34,364 nucleotides of DNA from Alphaproteobacteria bacterium (GTDB lineage Bacteria; Pseudomonadota; Alphaproteobacteria; SMXS01), in assembly GCA_004356955.1 (NCBI GenBank), contig SMXS01000122.1, positions 1 to 34,364 of the forward strand, given 5' to 3'. The notes under the pieces are model-generated. The model was not told the origin of the DNA. It saw nothing but the letters and a program-made list of their open reading frames with translations, and searched no databases. How positions within the stretch are numbered: the first letter of the stretch is position 1; every line of letters begins with the position of its first letter. Below, piece by piece: positions 1 to 7,821 of the stretch. The translations under genes and the position numbers were made by a program.

Positions 1-675
1 CAGATTATCGCTTTCCTCGTTGATCAGCGGCTCGTGAGCAGCAGCGACAGTGGTCTTTTTTTCCTTCATGGGTTTGCCCATGGCACCGCCCAGCATGTCC
101 CCTAAATTGATCATACCCATCTGGGCCCCGGGCATGCCGGGGATATCAAAGGCAGGCATGCCGCCGCCGTGGTCTGCGACCTGCAGCGTAATTTCTTTGT
201 CGTCCAATTTGCCGTCGCGCAGCATCTGACGGAACTTTTTGCGCGTATCCTCGCGGGCGTCTTCACCCACCAGGGCGTCAAGCACCCGTTCTTCGGCAGA
301 CAATTCGGCCTGGGCGCGCACGTTGGCGCGCTTTTTGTCGCGCACCATCAGGATGGCAAATTCGACCAGGTCACGAATGATGGATTCGACGTCGCGGCCG
401 ACATAGCCCACCTCGGTAAATTTGGTGGCCTCAATCTTCATGAACGGGGCTTCTGCCAGACGGGCCAGGCGGCGTGAAATCTCGGTTTTGCCAACACCGG
501 TCGGGCCGATCATCAGGATGTTCTTGGGCAACACTTCGTCGCGCAAATCATCGGGCAGCTGTTGGCGGCGCCAACGATTGCGCAGGGCAATGGCCACGGC
601 GCGCTTGGCGTCGTTTTGGCCAATAATATAGCGGTCGAGCTCGGAAACGATCTCGCGGGGGGAAAAGCTACTCAT
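1..675 (-). CDS. hslU: ATP-dependent protease ATPase subunit HslU (partial, C-terminus off the window)
   Basis: This is the AAA+ unfoldase of the HslUV cytosolic protease; it unfolds substrates and feeds them to HslV. The ORF track omits it because it runs off the left edge. I read 225 codons from an ATG at 675 (minus) with no stop. The N-terminus [14 protein letters not shown] and the segment [16 protein letters not shown] are typical of HslU. Walker A is GPTGVGKT at about residues 57–64, and the start of the intermediate (I) domain follows. The Walker B, sensor and C-terminal regions are outside the window. hslV lies upstream on the same strand, but the usually tight hslV–hslU junction holds a 258-bp inverted-repeat element ending 7 nt before this start codon. 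No good Shine-Dalgarno is visible immediately upstream. Confidence 0.95.
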   Translation of the reverse strand, partial: MSSFSPREIVSELDRYIIGQNDAKRAVAIALRNRWRRQQLPDDLRDEVLPKNILMIGPTGVGKTEISRRLARLAEAPFMKIEATKFTEVGYVGRDVESIIRDLVEFAILMVRDKKRANVRAQAELSAEERVLDALVGEDAREDTRKKFRQMLRDGKLDDKEITLQVADHGGGMPAFDIPGMPGAQMGMINLGDMLGGAMGKPMKEKKTTVAAAHEPLINEESDNL

Positions 676-682
676 GTAAAGG

Positions 683-940
683 GTCCGATCCCACAAATGA
701 GATCCATTCTGCGCGAGCAAATTTTGCCAGTGAGCAGGAAGGAAGTTGAAGGAATATCATGCATATTTCGAGACTTTCTGACGCAGTCACGGGCAGAATG
801 TGCCGCGCCCGTAGGGTTGTTCAAGGACGGTCAACTACTGTGTCAACAGCCCTTGAAGGGGGAAGCCCCTCCGGCGGACTGTTTCCGTGTATTTGAACGA
901 CCTTGAACAACAGAATTGAACCTCATTTGTGGGACTGGAC
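683..940. repeat. Nested inverted-repeat (MITE-like) element between hslV and hslU
   Basis: The whole hslV–hslU gap is filled by nested inverted repeats. The outer arms are 683–711 and 911–940 and share a perfect 13-bp core, tcccacaaatgag at 689–701, matched by its reverse complement at 922–934. The flanking bases also match, with one small indel. A second inverted pair, 817–838 and 889–910, matches at 19 of 22 positions around a perfect ttgttcaagg. A small GC hairpin (agggg/cccct, 857–870) sits near its centre. The element starts 7 nt from the hslU start and ends 1 nt from the hslV stop. It has no convincing ORF and no clear target-site duplication. It could be a non-autonomous mobile element or a long structured intercistronic RNA. 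Confidence 0.7.
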
Positions 941-941
941 G

Positions 942-1490
942 CTAGACGTCCAGTTTTTCGATAACAACATTTTCATTGGTGTAGACACAGATGTCGGCAG
1001 CGATGGCCATCGCTTTGCGCGCAACGGCCTCGGCATCCATATCCGTGTTAATCAGCGCCCGGGCCGCGGCCAGGGCATAATTGCCGCCGGACCCAATGGC
1101 GATGATGCCATCAGGCGTGTCCAGCACATCACCGGTGCCGGTGACCAGCAGGGATACTTCTGCATCCGCCACAATCATCAAAGCTTCAAGTTTGCGCAGG
1201 TACCGGTCGGTGCGCCAATCCTTGGCCAACTCGACACACGCACGGGTCAGGTTCTGCCCATGGCGCTCCAGTTTCTCCTCCAGGCGCTCGAACAAGGTAA
1301 ACGCGTCTGCGGTTGCCCCGGCAAAACCGGCAATGATCGAATTGCCCTTGCCAAGCGTTCGGACTTTGCGGGCGTTGCCTTTGACGATCGTGTCGCCCAT
1401 CGAAACCTGCCCGTCGCCAGCGACGACAACCGTTCCATTTTTGCGCACCGATATAATGGTGGTGGCATGCCATGTCATATTTTCACTCAT
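942..1490 (-). CDS. hslV: ATP-dependent protease peptidase subunit HslV
   Basis: This is the N-terminal-nucleophile threonine peptidase of the HslUV complex, which forms the double hexameric proteolytic core. The 182-aa product contains [12 protein letters not shown]. By family knowledge, a short nine-residue prosegment is removed to expose Thr10 as the catalytic residue. Other family sequences are [32 protein letters not shown] and [15 protein letters not shown] near the C-terminal half, and the total length is normal. An ATG at 1478 (MTWHATT) is a possible alternative start; 1490 has an AGGGG-like site just upstream. hslU lies downstream on the same strand after the repeat element. A 10-bp palindrome (cctaattagg, 1496–1505) lies just upstream and could be regulatory. 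Confidence 0.97.
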   Translation of the reverse strand: MSENMTWHATTIISVRKNGTVVVAGDGQVSMGDTIVKGNARKVRTLGKGNSIIAGFAGATADAFTLFERLEEKLERHGQNLTRACVELAKDWRTDRYLRKLEALMIVADAEVSLLVTGTGDVLDTPDGIIAIGSGGNYALAAARALINTDMDAEAVARKAMAIAADICVYTNENVVIEKLDV

Positions 1491-1550
1491 AGGCCCCTAA
1501 TTAGGCATGAATCGGCCCAGATGCAATGGGTGACGTAGCGGGGGTTAAAA

Positions 1551-1733
1551 AATGAAATTCATTCCGATCCTCCGTCATGCCGGGCCGGGCGCAGCCCGAT
1601 CAGACCCGGTATCCAGAAAAAGAGGTGGTCCGGCTGAAAGCAGGGTCATTAAATCCCACTGGATCCCGGGTCATAACCTGACCTGGTGGTCAGGGCACGG
1701 GAGGACAAACAGGGCGGCATGGGATTTCATTGG
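1551..1733. repeat. Palindromic interspersed repeat between hslV and hisB
   Basis: The 319-bp gap between the divergent hslV and hisB genes is mostly an imperfect long palindrome. Outer arms begin with aatgaaat (1551) and end with its complement atttcatt near 1732. An inner pair, gacccggtatccag (1603–1616) and ctggatcccgggtc (1659–1672), matches at 13 of 14 positions. Two local hairpins are also present: cgggc-gca-gcccg (1586–1598) and cctgacc-tggt-ggtcagg (1677–1694). The wording tcatgccgggc…gacccggtatccag resembles a repeat family common in alphaproteobacterial intergenic regions; that is recalled, not searched. No gene is visible inside it. Confidence 0.65.
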
Positions 1734-1809
1734 ACTCACTAACTCCTTCCCCGCATAGCCCCTTCTTGCTATAGAGCGCGCATTGGTTAGATATGCACAG
1801 GAGCCGGCC

Positions 1810-2409
1810 ATGCGTACGGCGAAAATTGAGCGTAAGACAAATGAGACCCAGATTGTGGTCGAGGTGAACCTCGATGGCACCGGGTCCTATGATATTTCAA
1901 CCGGGATTGGCTTTCTCGATCACATGGTTGAGCAGCTGTCCCGTCATTCCCTGATCGACATCAACATGTCGGTGCAGGGCGATTTGCATATCGACCAGCA
2001 CCACACGGTGGAAGACAGTGCCATTGCCCTGGGCGAGGCCTTGTCGCAGGCCCTTGGTGGCCGCGAAGGCATCACCCGCTATGGCGCCGCTGTTACACCC
2101 ATGGATGAAACATGCACCCGCGTTGCCATCGACCTGTCGAACCGGCCCTATCTGGTCTGGAAGGTCGACATGACGCAAAAGCGCATGGGCGAAATGGATT
2201 CAGAGCTGTTCAAGGAATGGTTCTACGCCCTGGCCCAGTCATTGGGCGCGACCTTGCATGTGGAATGTCTGTATGGGGCCAACAACCATCATATTATCGA
2301 GGCATCCTACAAGGGTCTGGCGCGCAGCCTGCGCCAAGCCGTTGAAATTGATCCACGAAAAGAAGGGGCCGTGCCCTCGACGAAGGGGACGCTCGGCGGT
2401 ACGCTTTAG
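1810..2409 (+). CDS. hisB: Imidazoleglycerol-phosphate dehydratase
   Basis: This enzyme dehydrates imidazole glycerol phosphate to imidazole acetol phosphate in histidine synthesis. It is a monofunctional 199-aa form without the phosphatase domain of the enterobacterial fusion. The two metal-binding signatures are present: DQHHTVED (about residues 62–69) and NNHHIIE (about 158–164), along with [17 protein letters not shown] near the N-terminus. The ORF track starts at 1783, but the ATG at 1810 ([10 protein letters not shown]) is preferred because it has caggag about 7 nt upstream and matches the family's N-terminus. It is the first gene of the his cluster here. The upstream gap is occupied by the palindromic repeat, so the promoter probably lies within or just after it. 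Confidence 0.96.
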   Translation: MRTAKIERKTNETQIVVEVNLDGTGSYDISTGIGFLDHMVEQLSRHSLIDINMSVQGDLHIDQHHTVEDSAIALGEALSQALGGREGITRYGAAVTPMDETCTRVAIDLSNRPYLVWKVDMTQKRMGEMDSELFKEWFYALAQSLGATLHVECLYGANNHHIIEASYKGLARSLRQAVEIDPRKEGAVPSTKGTLGGTL

Positions 2410-2457
2410 CCACCAAGCCTTCCAGCTCTCAACAACTAAGACGCAGGCAGAACTGTC

Positions 2458-2928
2458 ATGCACATTTATACAATCCATGAACATGGCGACACCCCAGCCG
2501 GGGAACGGGACCCGCATGCCAAATTTGTGCGTGAAGGGTTCAGTGTTCCGGCATTGATCTTTTCGGTCGCGTGGTTTCTGTATCACCGCATGTGGCGGGA
2601 CGCGATATTGCTGGCGGTAGCAATTTTCGTGGTGATGGTTGTCGTCGCTGGTGGCGATTTGGGCGATATCTTGGGCAACGCCCTGCGGATTGTTATCAGC
2701 CTGGCGGTGGCTTGCTTTGCCCAGGATTTGCGGCGCGTGGACCTGGCGCGCAGGGGCTATCGCGAAGTCGGCGTTGCCTCGGGCGGCAATGCAGAAGAAG
2801 CCGCGTTGGAATATCTGCTGCGGCCCGACCCAGCGGTCCCAGCGGTCCCAGCGGTCCCAGTGGCGGAAGACAGCGTGACCTCTGCCCCGTCGCCGGACGA
2901 CGACAAGGATTTGATCAGTGAACAATAA
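2458..2928 (+). CDS. DUF2628-family small membrane protein in the his operon
   Basis: This 156-aa protein is of unknown function. It has a short charged N-terminal stretch (MHIYTIHEHGD…DPHAKFVREGFSVPALIFS), then two or three hydrophobic segments at about residues 32–46, 50–65 and 72–87, and a polar, acidic C-terminal tail. The pattern (phenylalanine/valine-rich entry, WFLYHRMWRDA, small membrane core) fits DUF2628 proteins. I recall these sitting between hisB and hisH in several alphaproteobacteria. The tail holds a PAV repeat encoded by a 9-bp tandem repeat. The stop overlaps the GTG start of hisH by 11 nt, which suggests translational coupling. Nothing in the sequence ties it to histidine chemistry. 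Confidence 0.8.
   Translation: MHIYTIHEHGDTPAGERDPHAKFVREGFSVPALIFSVAWFLYHRMWRDAILLAVAIFVVMVVVAGGDLGDILGNALRIVISLAVACFAQDLRRVDLARRGYREVGVASGGNAEEAALEYLLRPDPAVPAVPAVPVAEDSVTSAPSPDDDKDLISEQ
2829..2864 (+). repeat. 9-bp tandem repeat (cccagcggt) inside the DUF2628 gene
   Basis: Three exact copies of cccagcggt (2829–2855) are followed by a degenerate fourth (cccagtggc). They keep the frame and encode a PAVPAVPAVPVA linker in the C-terminal tail. Copy number probably varies between strains by slippage, without frameshift. Confidence 0.9.
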
Positions 2929-3601
2929 GGCGGGTGGCGAGACTGTCGCCATCATTGACTATAATTCGGGCAATTTACGCTCGGCGGCCAAGGCGTTTGA
3001 ACGCATGGCTGACGAGGCCGGTAAGGGTACCCAAATCGTTGTAACCAGCGACCCGGCCGTCGTGCGCGCCGCCGATCGCATTGTGTTGCCCGGCGTCGGT
3101 GCCTTCGGCGACTGCATGGCCGGGATAACGGCCATCGAGGGCATGCGCGAAGCGTTGGAAGAAGAAGTGATCACCAAATGCAAACCCTTCCTGGGCATTT
3201 GCGTGGGCATGCAGCTGATGGCGACACGGGGGCTGGAACATGGCGAATTTGAGGGCTTTGGCTGGATCCCCGGGTCCGTCCAGATGATTGAACCTGCTGA
3301 CGACAGCCTTAAGATCCCCCACATGGGGTGGAATGATCTGCAGATCAGCGAGGTGGGCGCGACGCACCCGGTCTTTGCCGGGCTGAACCACGGCGAGCAC
3401 ACCTATTTTGTGCACTCTTTTGCGTTCTATCCTGAAGACGACAGCCATGTGCTGGCGTCCGTGGATTATGCAGGCAATATTGTTGCGGCTGTGGGCCGGG
3501 ATAATATGGTGGGCACGCAATTTCACCCTGAGAAAAGCCAGAAGGTCGGCCTACAGCTGATCGATAACTTCCTGCGCTGGCAGCCCGGAGAGATGACATG
3601 A
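2918..3601 (+). CDS. hisH: Imidazole glycerol phosphate synthase, glutamine amidotransferase subunit
   Basis: This class I glutaminase makes the ammonia that HisF uses to form imidazole glycerol phosphate and AICAR. The 227-aa protein has AIIDYNSGN at the N-terminus, the oxyanion region [10 protein letters not shown], the nucleophile Cys95 in [11 protein letters not shown], and the catalytic His203/Glu205 in FHPEKSQ. The start is GTG at 2918: it overlaps the DUF2628 stop, aagga lies about 8 nt upstream, and no in-frame ATG precedes the conserved AIIDY motif. The stop overlaps hisA as ATGA, so H and A are probably coupled. HisH and HisF act as a heterodimer and both are encoded here. Confidence 0.97.
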   Translation: MNNKAGGETVAIIDYNSGNLRSAAKAFERMADEAGKGTQIVVTSDPAVVRAADRIVLPGVGAFGDCMAGITAIEGMREALEEEVITKCKPFLGICVGMQLMATRGLEHGEFEGFGWIPGSVQMIEPADDSLKIPHMGWNDLQISEVGATHPVFAGLNHGEHTYFVHSFAFYPEDDSHVLASVDYAGNIVAAVGRDNMVGTQFHPEKSQKVGLQLIDNFLRWQPGEMT

Positions 3602-4317
3602 TCCTGTTTCCGGCGATCGATCTGAAGGACGGCCAATGTGTGCGCCTGTATCAGGGCGATATGGACAAAGCGACGGTCTTTAATGACAGCCCGGCCAATC
3701 AGGCCGCACAATTCGAAGCAAATGGGTTTGAATGGTTGCATCTGGTCGATCTCGACGGCGCTTTTGCCGGCAAGCCAGTGAATGGTGCCGCCGTCGAGGC
3801 GATTTTAGCGGCCACCGACCTGCCGACGCAATTGGGTGGCGGGATCCGCGACCTTGCGACCATCGAGATGTGGCTGAACAAGGGCATCAAGCGGGTGATC
3901 CTGGGCACAATCGCTGTTAACGACCCCCAGATTGTACGCGACGCCTGCAAGGCCTTTCCCGGTCAGGTGGCGGTCGGCATTGATGCGCGCGATGGCCTGG
4001 TGGCGGTCGAAGGGTGGGCCGAGGTGTCGTCGCTGACGGCCATCGATCTGGCGCGCGAGTTTGCAGACGCGGGTGTGGCGGCCATCATCTATACCGATAT
4101 TGAACGCGACGGCGCCATGAAAGGCGTCAATGTTGACTCGACCGCAACACTGGCCAAAGCGACGTCGATCCCGGTGATTGCCTCGGGTGGCGTGGCCTCT
4201 ATTGAAGACCTGAAAGCCCTGAAAGCCCAGGATGTTATTTTTGAAGGCGTGATTTCTGGCCGGGCGATTTACGACGGACGACTGGACCCGACAGAAGCCC
4301 TGAAGGTGCTGCGCTGA
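3598..4317 (+). CDS. hisA: ProFAR isomerase (phosphoribosylformimino-AICAR-P isomerase)
   Basis: This (βα)8-barrel isomerase converts ProFAR to PRFAR, the substrate of HisH/HisF. The 239-aa length is standard. The catalytic acid/base pair is Asp8 in FPAIDLKDG and Asp129 in VGIDARDG. Phosphate-binding loops appear as QLGGGIRD and VIASGGVAS, one in each half-barrel. The start shares the ATGA overlap with hisH and the stop overlaps hisF by one base (TGATG), which indicates tight operon packing. Confidence 0.97.
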   Translation: MILFPAIDLKDGQCVRLYQGDMDKATVFNDSPANQAAQFEANGFEWLHLVDLDGAFAGKPVNGAAVEAILAATDLPTQLGGGIRDLATIEMWLNKGIKRVILGTIAVNDPQIVRDACKAFPGQVAVGIDARDGLVAVEGWAEVSSLTAIDLAREFADAGVAAIIYTDIERDGAMKGVNVDSTATLAKATSIPVIASGGVASIEDLKALKAQDVIFEGVISGRAIYDGRLDPTEALKVLR

Positions 4318-5075
4318 TGCTAAAAGCACGCATTATTCCCTGTCTGGATGTCAAAGATGGCCGTGTGGTCAAAGGCGTCAACTTTGTTGACCTGCGCGAT
4401 GCGGGTGACCCGGTGGAACAGGCCAAAATTTACGACAAAGCCGGTGCGGATGAGCTGTGCTTTCTCGATATCACCGCCAGCCACGAAGATCGCGACATCA
4501 TCTTTGATGTGGTGCGCCGAACGGCAGAAGAATGCTTTATGCCCCTCACCGTTGGTGGCGGTGTGCGGACCATCGATGACGTGCGCAAATTGTTGTTGGC
4601 GGGGGCCGACAAAGTCTCGGTCATGACAACAGCGATCAACAATCCAGAATTTATTCGCCAAGCATCCCTAAAATTTGGTTCGCAATGCATCGTGGTGGCC
4701 ATTGATGCCAAGGCCACAGGTGCAGGCACCTGGGAGGTTTTTACCCATGGCGGACGCACGCCAACAGGCGTTGATGCGGTCGAACACGCGATACGGATGG
4801 AAGAGATGGGCGCAGGCGAAATATTGCTGACATCGATGGACCGCGATGGCACGGGGGACGGCTTTGACATTGAATTGACGCGGACAATCTCTGACGCCGT
4901 GCGCATTCCCGTCATTGCCTCGGGTGGTGTTGGCACCCTTGATCACATGGTCGAGGGTATTCGTGATGGTGGTGCCACCGCTGTGTTGGCAGCATCGATC
5001 TTTCACTTTGGCACCCACTCGATTTCCGAGACCAAAGATTATATGCGGGCCGCAGGCGTTGCAGTTCGTGACTAA
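4317..5075 (+). CDS. hisF: Imidazole glycerol phosphate synthase, cyclase subunit
   Basis: This (βα)8-barrel cyclase partners with HisH and uses channelled ammonia to turn PRFAR into IGP and AICAR. The 252-aa protein carries the catalytic aspartates Asp11 ([14 protein letters not shown]) and Asp130 (VVAIDAK). Phosphate loops are TVGGGVRT and VIASGGVGT. The sequence is collinear with family members and has no indels worth noting. The start overlaps the hisA stop by one base. A 32-nt gap follows before hisE. Confidence 0.98.
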   Translation: MLKARIIPCLDVKDGRVVKGVNFVDLRDAGDPVEQAKIYDKAGADELCFLDITASHEDRDIIFDVVRRTAEECFMPLTVGGGVRTIDDVRKLLLAGADKVSVMTTAINNPEFIRQASLKFGSQCIVVAIDAKATGAGTWEVFTHGGRTPTGVDAVEHAIRMEEMGAGEILLTSMDRDGTGDGFDIELTRTISDAVRIPVIASGGVGTLDHMVEGIRDGGATAVLAASIFHFGTHSISETKDYMRAAGVAVRD

Positions 5076-5107
5076 GCGTTTAAGCTAGCGTCCCAGAGGA
5101 CATCATC

Positions 5108-5434
5108 ATGAGCCAGAACGACGACATATTAGACCAGGTCTTTCAGGTCATCCAAAGCCGCAAGAATGCCGACCCATCAAAAAGCTATGTGGCCAGTCTT
5201 TACCAAAAAGGCCGGCACAAAATAGCCGAAAAGGTCGGGGAAGAAGCCATTGAGACTGTCATTGCTGCGGTCGGCGGCGATAACAAAGAAGTTATTGCGG
5301 AATCAGCTGATCTGATCTTTCACCTGATGATCCTGCTGGCCGAGCTTGACCTGACGCTTGATGACGTGCGGGACGAATTGGCGCGCCGCGAGGGCATTTC
5401 TGGCATTGATGAAAAGAACAGCCGCAGCAAGTAG
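5108..5434 (+). CDS. hisE: Phosphoribosyl-ATP pyrophosphatase
   Basis: This MazG-like α-helical pyrophosphohydrolase acts at the second step of histidine synthesis (PR-ATP to PR-AMP). It is a stand-alone 108-aa HisE, not fused to HisI. Family motifs are [20 protein letters not shown] (about residues 41–50, metal-binding glutamates) and [16 protein letters not shown] good ribosome site (agagga) lies about 8 nt before ATG. The partner hisI is not in the window. Confidence 0.96.
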   Translation: MSQNDDILDQVFQVIQSRKNADPSKSYVASLYQKGRHKIAEKVGEEAIETVIAAVGGDNKEVIAESADLIFHLMILLAELDLTLDDVRDELARREGISGIDEKNSRSK

Positions 5435-5445
5435 GGAATATTTCG

Positions 5446-5859
5446 ATGCCAATGCCTGATTTCAAGACCTATGACGATAGCAATATCTTTGCCATGATTC
5501 TGCGCGGCGAAATCCCCAACAAGACGGTCTATGAAGACGACCATGCCCTGGCCTTCCACGACATCAACCCGCAGGCTCCTGTCCATGTGTTGGTGATCCC
5601 AAAGGGCAAGTACATTTCCATGGTGGATTTCACGGCCAAGGCCAGTGACGCAGAAATTGCCGGGTTTTTCCGTGCTGTCGGCAAAACAGCAGAAATTCTA
5701 GACCTGCCAGACCCCGGCTATCGCCTGTTGGTCAATCACGGACCGCACTCGCACCAGGAAGTCCCCCATCTGCACGTCCACATCTTTGGCGGCAAGCATG
5801 TTGGCCCGCTGTTGATGCGGGGCTGGGAAGGCAAGATTAAGATGCCCAATATGGATTAG
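5446..5859 (+). CDS. HIT family protein (histidine-triad nucleotide hydrolase, HinT-like)
   Basis: This 137-aa protein resembles HinT, which hydrolyses purine nucleoside phosphoramidates such as AMP-lysine; the exact substrate is not shown by sequence. It has the N-terminal pattern IFAMILRGEIPNKTVYEDD, a central HVLVIPKGKY strand, and the histidine triad HLHVHIFGG with His108, His110 and His112. A complete protein ends about 25 residues later with RGWEGK. It follows hisE by 11 nt with agggaat upstream, so it is probably the last gene of the his transcript. HIT genes next to hisE are common in alphaproteobacteria (recalled). A large palindrome follows and may end transcription. Confidence 0.92.
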   Translation: MPMPDFKTYDDSNIFAMILRGEIPNKTVYEDDHALAFHDINPQAPVHVLVIPKGKYISMVDFTAKASDAEIAGFFRAVGKTAEILDLPDPGYRLLVNHGPHSHQEVPHLHVHIFGGKHVGPLLMRGWEGKIKMPNMD

Positions 5860-5892
5860 GGGCGATGGACGACCAGGTTCATATAAATTCAT

Positions 5893-5998
5893 CCGTTCGT
5901 ATCGAGTGATTTGGCGCGCCAGCGACAAATTGTATCGAGACACGTGCCCTTGTCAGGTCTCTCGATACAATCGCTTTGCGATCACTCGAGACGAACGG
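5893..5998. repeat. Large nested palindrome between convergent HIT and kinase genes
   Basis: Outer arms 5893–5910 (ccgttcgtatcgagtgat) and 5981–5998 match as inverted repeats at 17 of 18 positions. An inner perfect 12-bp pair attgtatcgaga/tctcgatacaat (5929–5940 and 5960–5971) encloses a 19-nt loop. Between the arms lie a 10-bp palindrome tggcgcgcca (5912–5921) and a small cgc-ttt-gcg hairpin. The arms share the word tatcgag or ctcgag, so the whole 106-bp unit folds on itself. It separates two converging genes and may act as a bidirectional terminator. Its size and nesting suggest an interspersed repeat. It lacks a clear U-tract. Confidence 0.75.
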
Positions 5999-6006
5999 GG
6001 CCCTTT

Positions 6007-6987
6007 TCAGAGCTCCTTTTCTACCAACGCCTTCAAATCCGTGACAGGTCGCGCGCCCATGTGGCTGATGATTTCGGCCGCCGCAATCGACCCCATATGG
6101 CCGCATTCGCCCAGGCTACGCCCCTGGGTCAGACCGGTAAGCACGCCAGCGGCATAAAGGTCACCGGCCCCCGTCGTGTCGACCACATGGACGTCGGGGA
6201 CCGCATCAATCAGGTGAATTTCGTCACCATCCATCAACAATGATCCTTTTTCTGACCGGGTCAGGGCGGCCATGGTGCCCGCAGCGCGGACGGCCTGCAG
6301 GGCGTCGTCGAACCCTTTGACTTCATAAAGCGAACAAATCTCGTCTTCATTGGCGAACACCAGATCAACCGTCTTGACCAACTCTTTGAACTCTTCACGG
6401 AAACGATCAACGCAAAAAGCATCAGAAAGCGTCAGCGCGACCTTGCGATTGTGTTGATGGGCCATGCGCATGGCATGACGAAAGGCTTCCTTGGCGTCCT
6501 CGGGGTCCCAAAGATAGCCCTCCAAATAGGTAAAATGCGCGCGCGAGATCAAATCTTCATCGATATCAGCAGGCGATAACAGGTTGGACGCGCCCAGATA
6601 GGTGTTCATGGTGCGTTGCGCGTCAGGGGTTACCAAAATCATGCTGCGGGCGGTCGGCAGGCCATCGGTCAGGCGTTCTGTACGATAGACCACATTGGTG
6701 GCGCGCAGGTCCTCGGCGAATATATCCCCCAGGGTGTCGTCGGCCACTTTGCCAATATAGGCCGCCTTACCCCCCAGGGCCGCAACCCCGGCAATAGTGT
6801 TGGCCGCCGATCCGCCCGAAATTTCAGTCGAGGCGGTCATCCCGGCATATAAGGCATTGGCCTGGTCCGTATCGATCAGCTGCATGGACCCCTTAACCAG
6901 GCCATGATCTTCCAGAAACTGGTCTTCTGTGTGGCTTAGCACATCAACGATGGCATTACCGATACCGACAACGTCGAGCAGGGACAT
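6007..6987 (-). CDS. PfkB-family kinase, adenosine-kinase-like
   Basis: This 326-aa ribokinase-fold sugar/nucleoside kinase is closest in pattern to bacterial adenosine kinases. It has LDVVGIGNAIVDVL at the N-terminus, the substrate loop GGSAANTIAGVAALGG (about residues 58–73), and the ATP/anion-hole motif DTTGAGD (270–276) whose last Asp is the catalytic base. A strong aaggag site lies about 6 nt before the ATG. Adenosine is an inference; ribokinase-type substrates remain possible. It stands alone on the minus strand. The divergent gap to the EI24 gene holds a 15-bp palindrome that could regulate it. Confidence 0.88.
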   Translation of the reverse strand: MSLLDVVGIGNAIVDVLSHTEDQFLEDHGLVKGSMQLIDTDQANALYAGMTASTEISGGSAANTIAGVAALGGKAAYIGKVADDTLGDIFAEDLRATNVVYRTERLTDGLPTARSMILVTPDAQRTMNTYLGASNLLSPADIDEDLISRAHFTYLEGYLWDPEDAKEAFRHAMRMAHQHNRKVALTLSDAFCVDRFREEFKELVKTVDLVFANEDEICSLYEVKGFDDALQAVRAAGTMAALTRSEKGSLLMDGDEIHLIDAVPDVHVVDTTGAGDLYAAGVLTGLTQGRSLGECGHMGSIAAAEIISHMGARPVTDLKALVEKEL

Positions 6988-7023
6988 AGGGGCTCCTTAA
7001 TTTTCCGCACCATACAGCATATA

Positions 7024-7038
7024 GGTGGATTATCCACC
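7024..7038. promoter_or_regulatory. 15-bp perfect palindrome (putative operator) between divergent genes
   Basis: ggtggattatccacc is a 7+1+7 perfect palindrome located 37 nt upstream of the kinase start (minus) and 117 nt before the EI24 start (plus). A possible plus-strand promoter lies next to it: TTGATA (7050–7055), 16 nt, then TATATG (7072–7077). The site could bind a dimeric regulator; which one is unknown. It is too short, and has no U-tract, to be a usual terminator. Confidence 0.45.
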
Positions 7039-7140
7039 GACACAGCACATTGATACCGATCATATTCTCCCTATATGAAAGAGGCTTTTTGTTATCAGGT
7101 TTCCATTGCGCCCCATCGGACAAACAGGTTCAATAGATTT

Positions 7141-7821
7141 ATGTTTTCAGCGATCTTCAAGACACTGAACCAATTTTCAGAAGCCAGTTTTTGGCGAATC
7201 CTGGTGCGCGCGATGATCATCAGCCTGATTTTGCTGGGCCTATGCATCTGGGCGGGCGTAGAGCTTGCGGGCCTTGTCCCCAAGACTGAAATCGGCTGGA
7301 TCAACTGGATTATCGAACAATTGTCGTCCTTTGGCGTGGCGTTCGCCATATTGTTCTTGTTTCCGGCGCTGGCGAGTTTGGTGATGGGCCTGTTTCTTGA
7401 CCAGATTGCCGACGCGGTGGAACAGCGGCACTATCCCAATGATCCGCCGGGCGTGCCCGTTGGTATTGCCCAAAGCATGTCCTCTGCCGGTAAACTTGCC
7501 GGCCGGATGTTGTTGTTTAACTTGATTGCCCTGCCTTTCTATATTGCTTTCCTGTTCTTCCCCCTTCTCAGCTTCGGGCTTTACTATCTGATCAATGGAT
7601 ATTTGTTGAATAAAGAATATTTCGAGATGATCGCGCTGCGCCATGGCGATGCCGACCAGCACAAGGCGTTGCGTCGCAAGCATGGTGGGCGGCTATTTGT
7701 CGGGGGGTGCCTGATTGCTTTCCTGTTCAGCATCCCGATCCTCAACCTCACAACACCTTTGTTGGCCACGGGCCTGATGGTCCATTTGTTCAAAGGATTT
7801 AAACCGGGGGCACAGACCTGA
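7141..7821 (+). CDS. EI24 domain-containing integral membrane protein (CysZ-like)
   Basis: This is a 226-aa inner-membrane protein with four or more hydrophobic segments, among them ISLILLGLCIWAGV, FAILFLFPALASLVMGLFL, LIALPFYIAFLFFPLLSF and a C-terminal pair. The N-terminal MFSAIFKTLNQFSEASFWRILVRA and the motif YYLINGYLLNKEYFEM…ALRH match EI24/CysZ-like proteins. In E. coli, CysZ takes up sulfate, but alphaproteobacterial members have no established substrate. The track starts at 7075; I prefer 7141 because it fits the family N-terminus and because a possible −10 box (7072–7077) overlaps the earlier ATG. No strong ribosome site is seen for either. The stop overlaps the next gene's start by one base. 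Confidence 0.85.
   Translation: MFSAIFKTLNQFSEASFWRILVRAMIISLILLGLCIWAGVELAGLVPKTEIGWINWIIEQLSSFGVAFAILFLFPALASLVMGLFLDQIADAVEQRHYPNDPPGVPVGIAQSMSSAGKLAGRMLLFNLIALPFYIAFLFFPLLSFGLYYLINGYLLNKEYFEMIALRHGDADQHKALRRKHGGRLFVGGCLIAFLFSIPILNLTTPLLATGLMVHLFKGFKPGAQT

Noticed and set aside
903-1538. 211-aa plus-strand ORF antisense to hslV
   Set aside because: It lies opposite the well-supported hslV and shows no motif; a codon-bias shadow.
2829-2864. CRISPR-like direct repeats
   Set aside because: Short contiguous 9-bp repeats inside a coding region without spacers; a simple tandem repeat.
2239-2955. 238-aa minus-strand ORF antisense to hisB and DUF2628
   Set aside because: It overlaps two supported genes and has low-complexity WDRWDRW text arising from the 9-bp tandem repeat.
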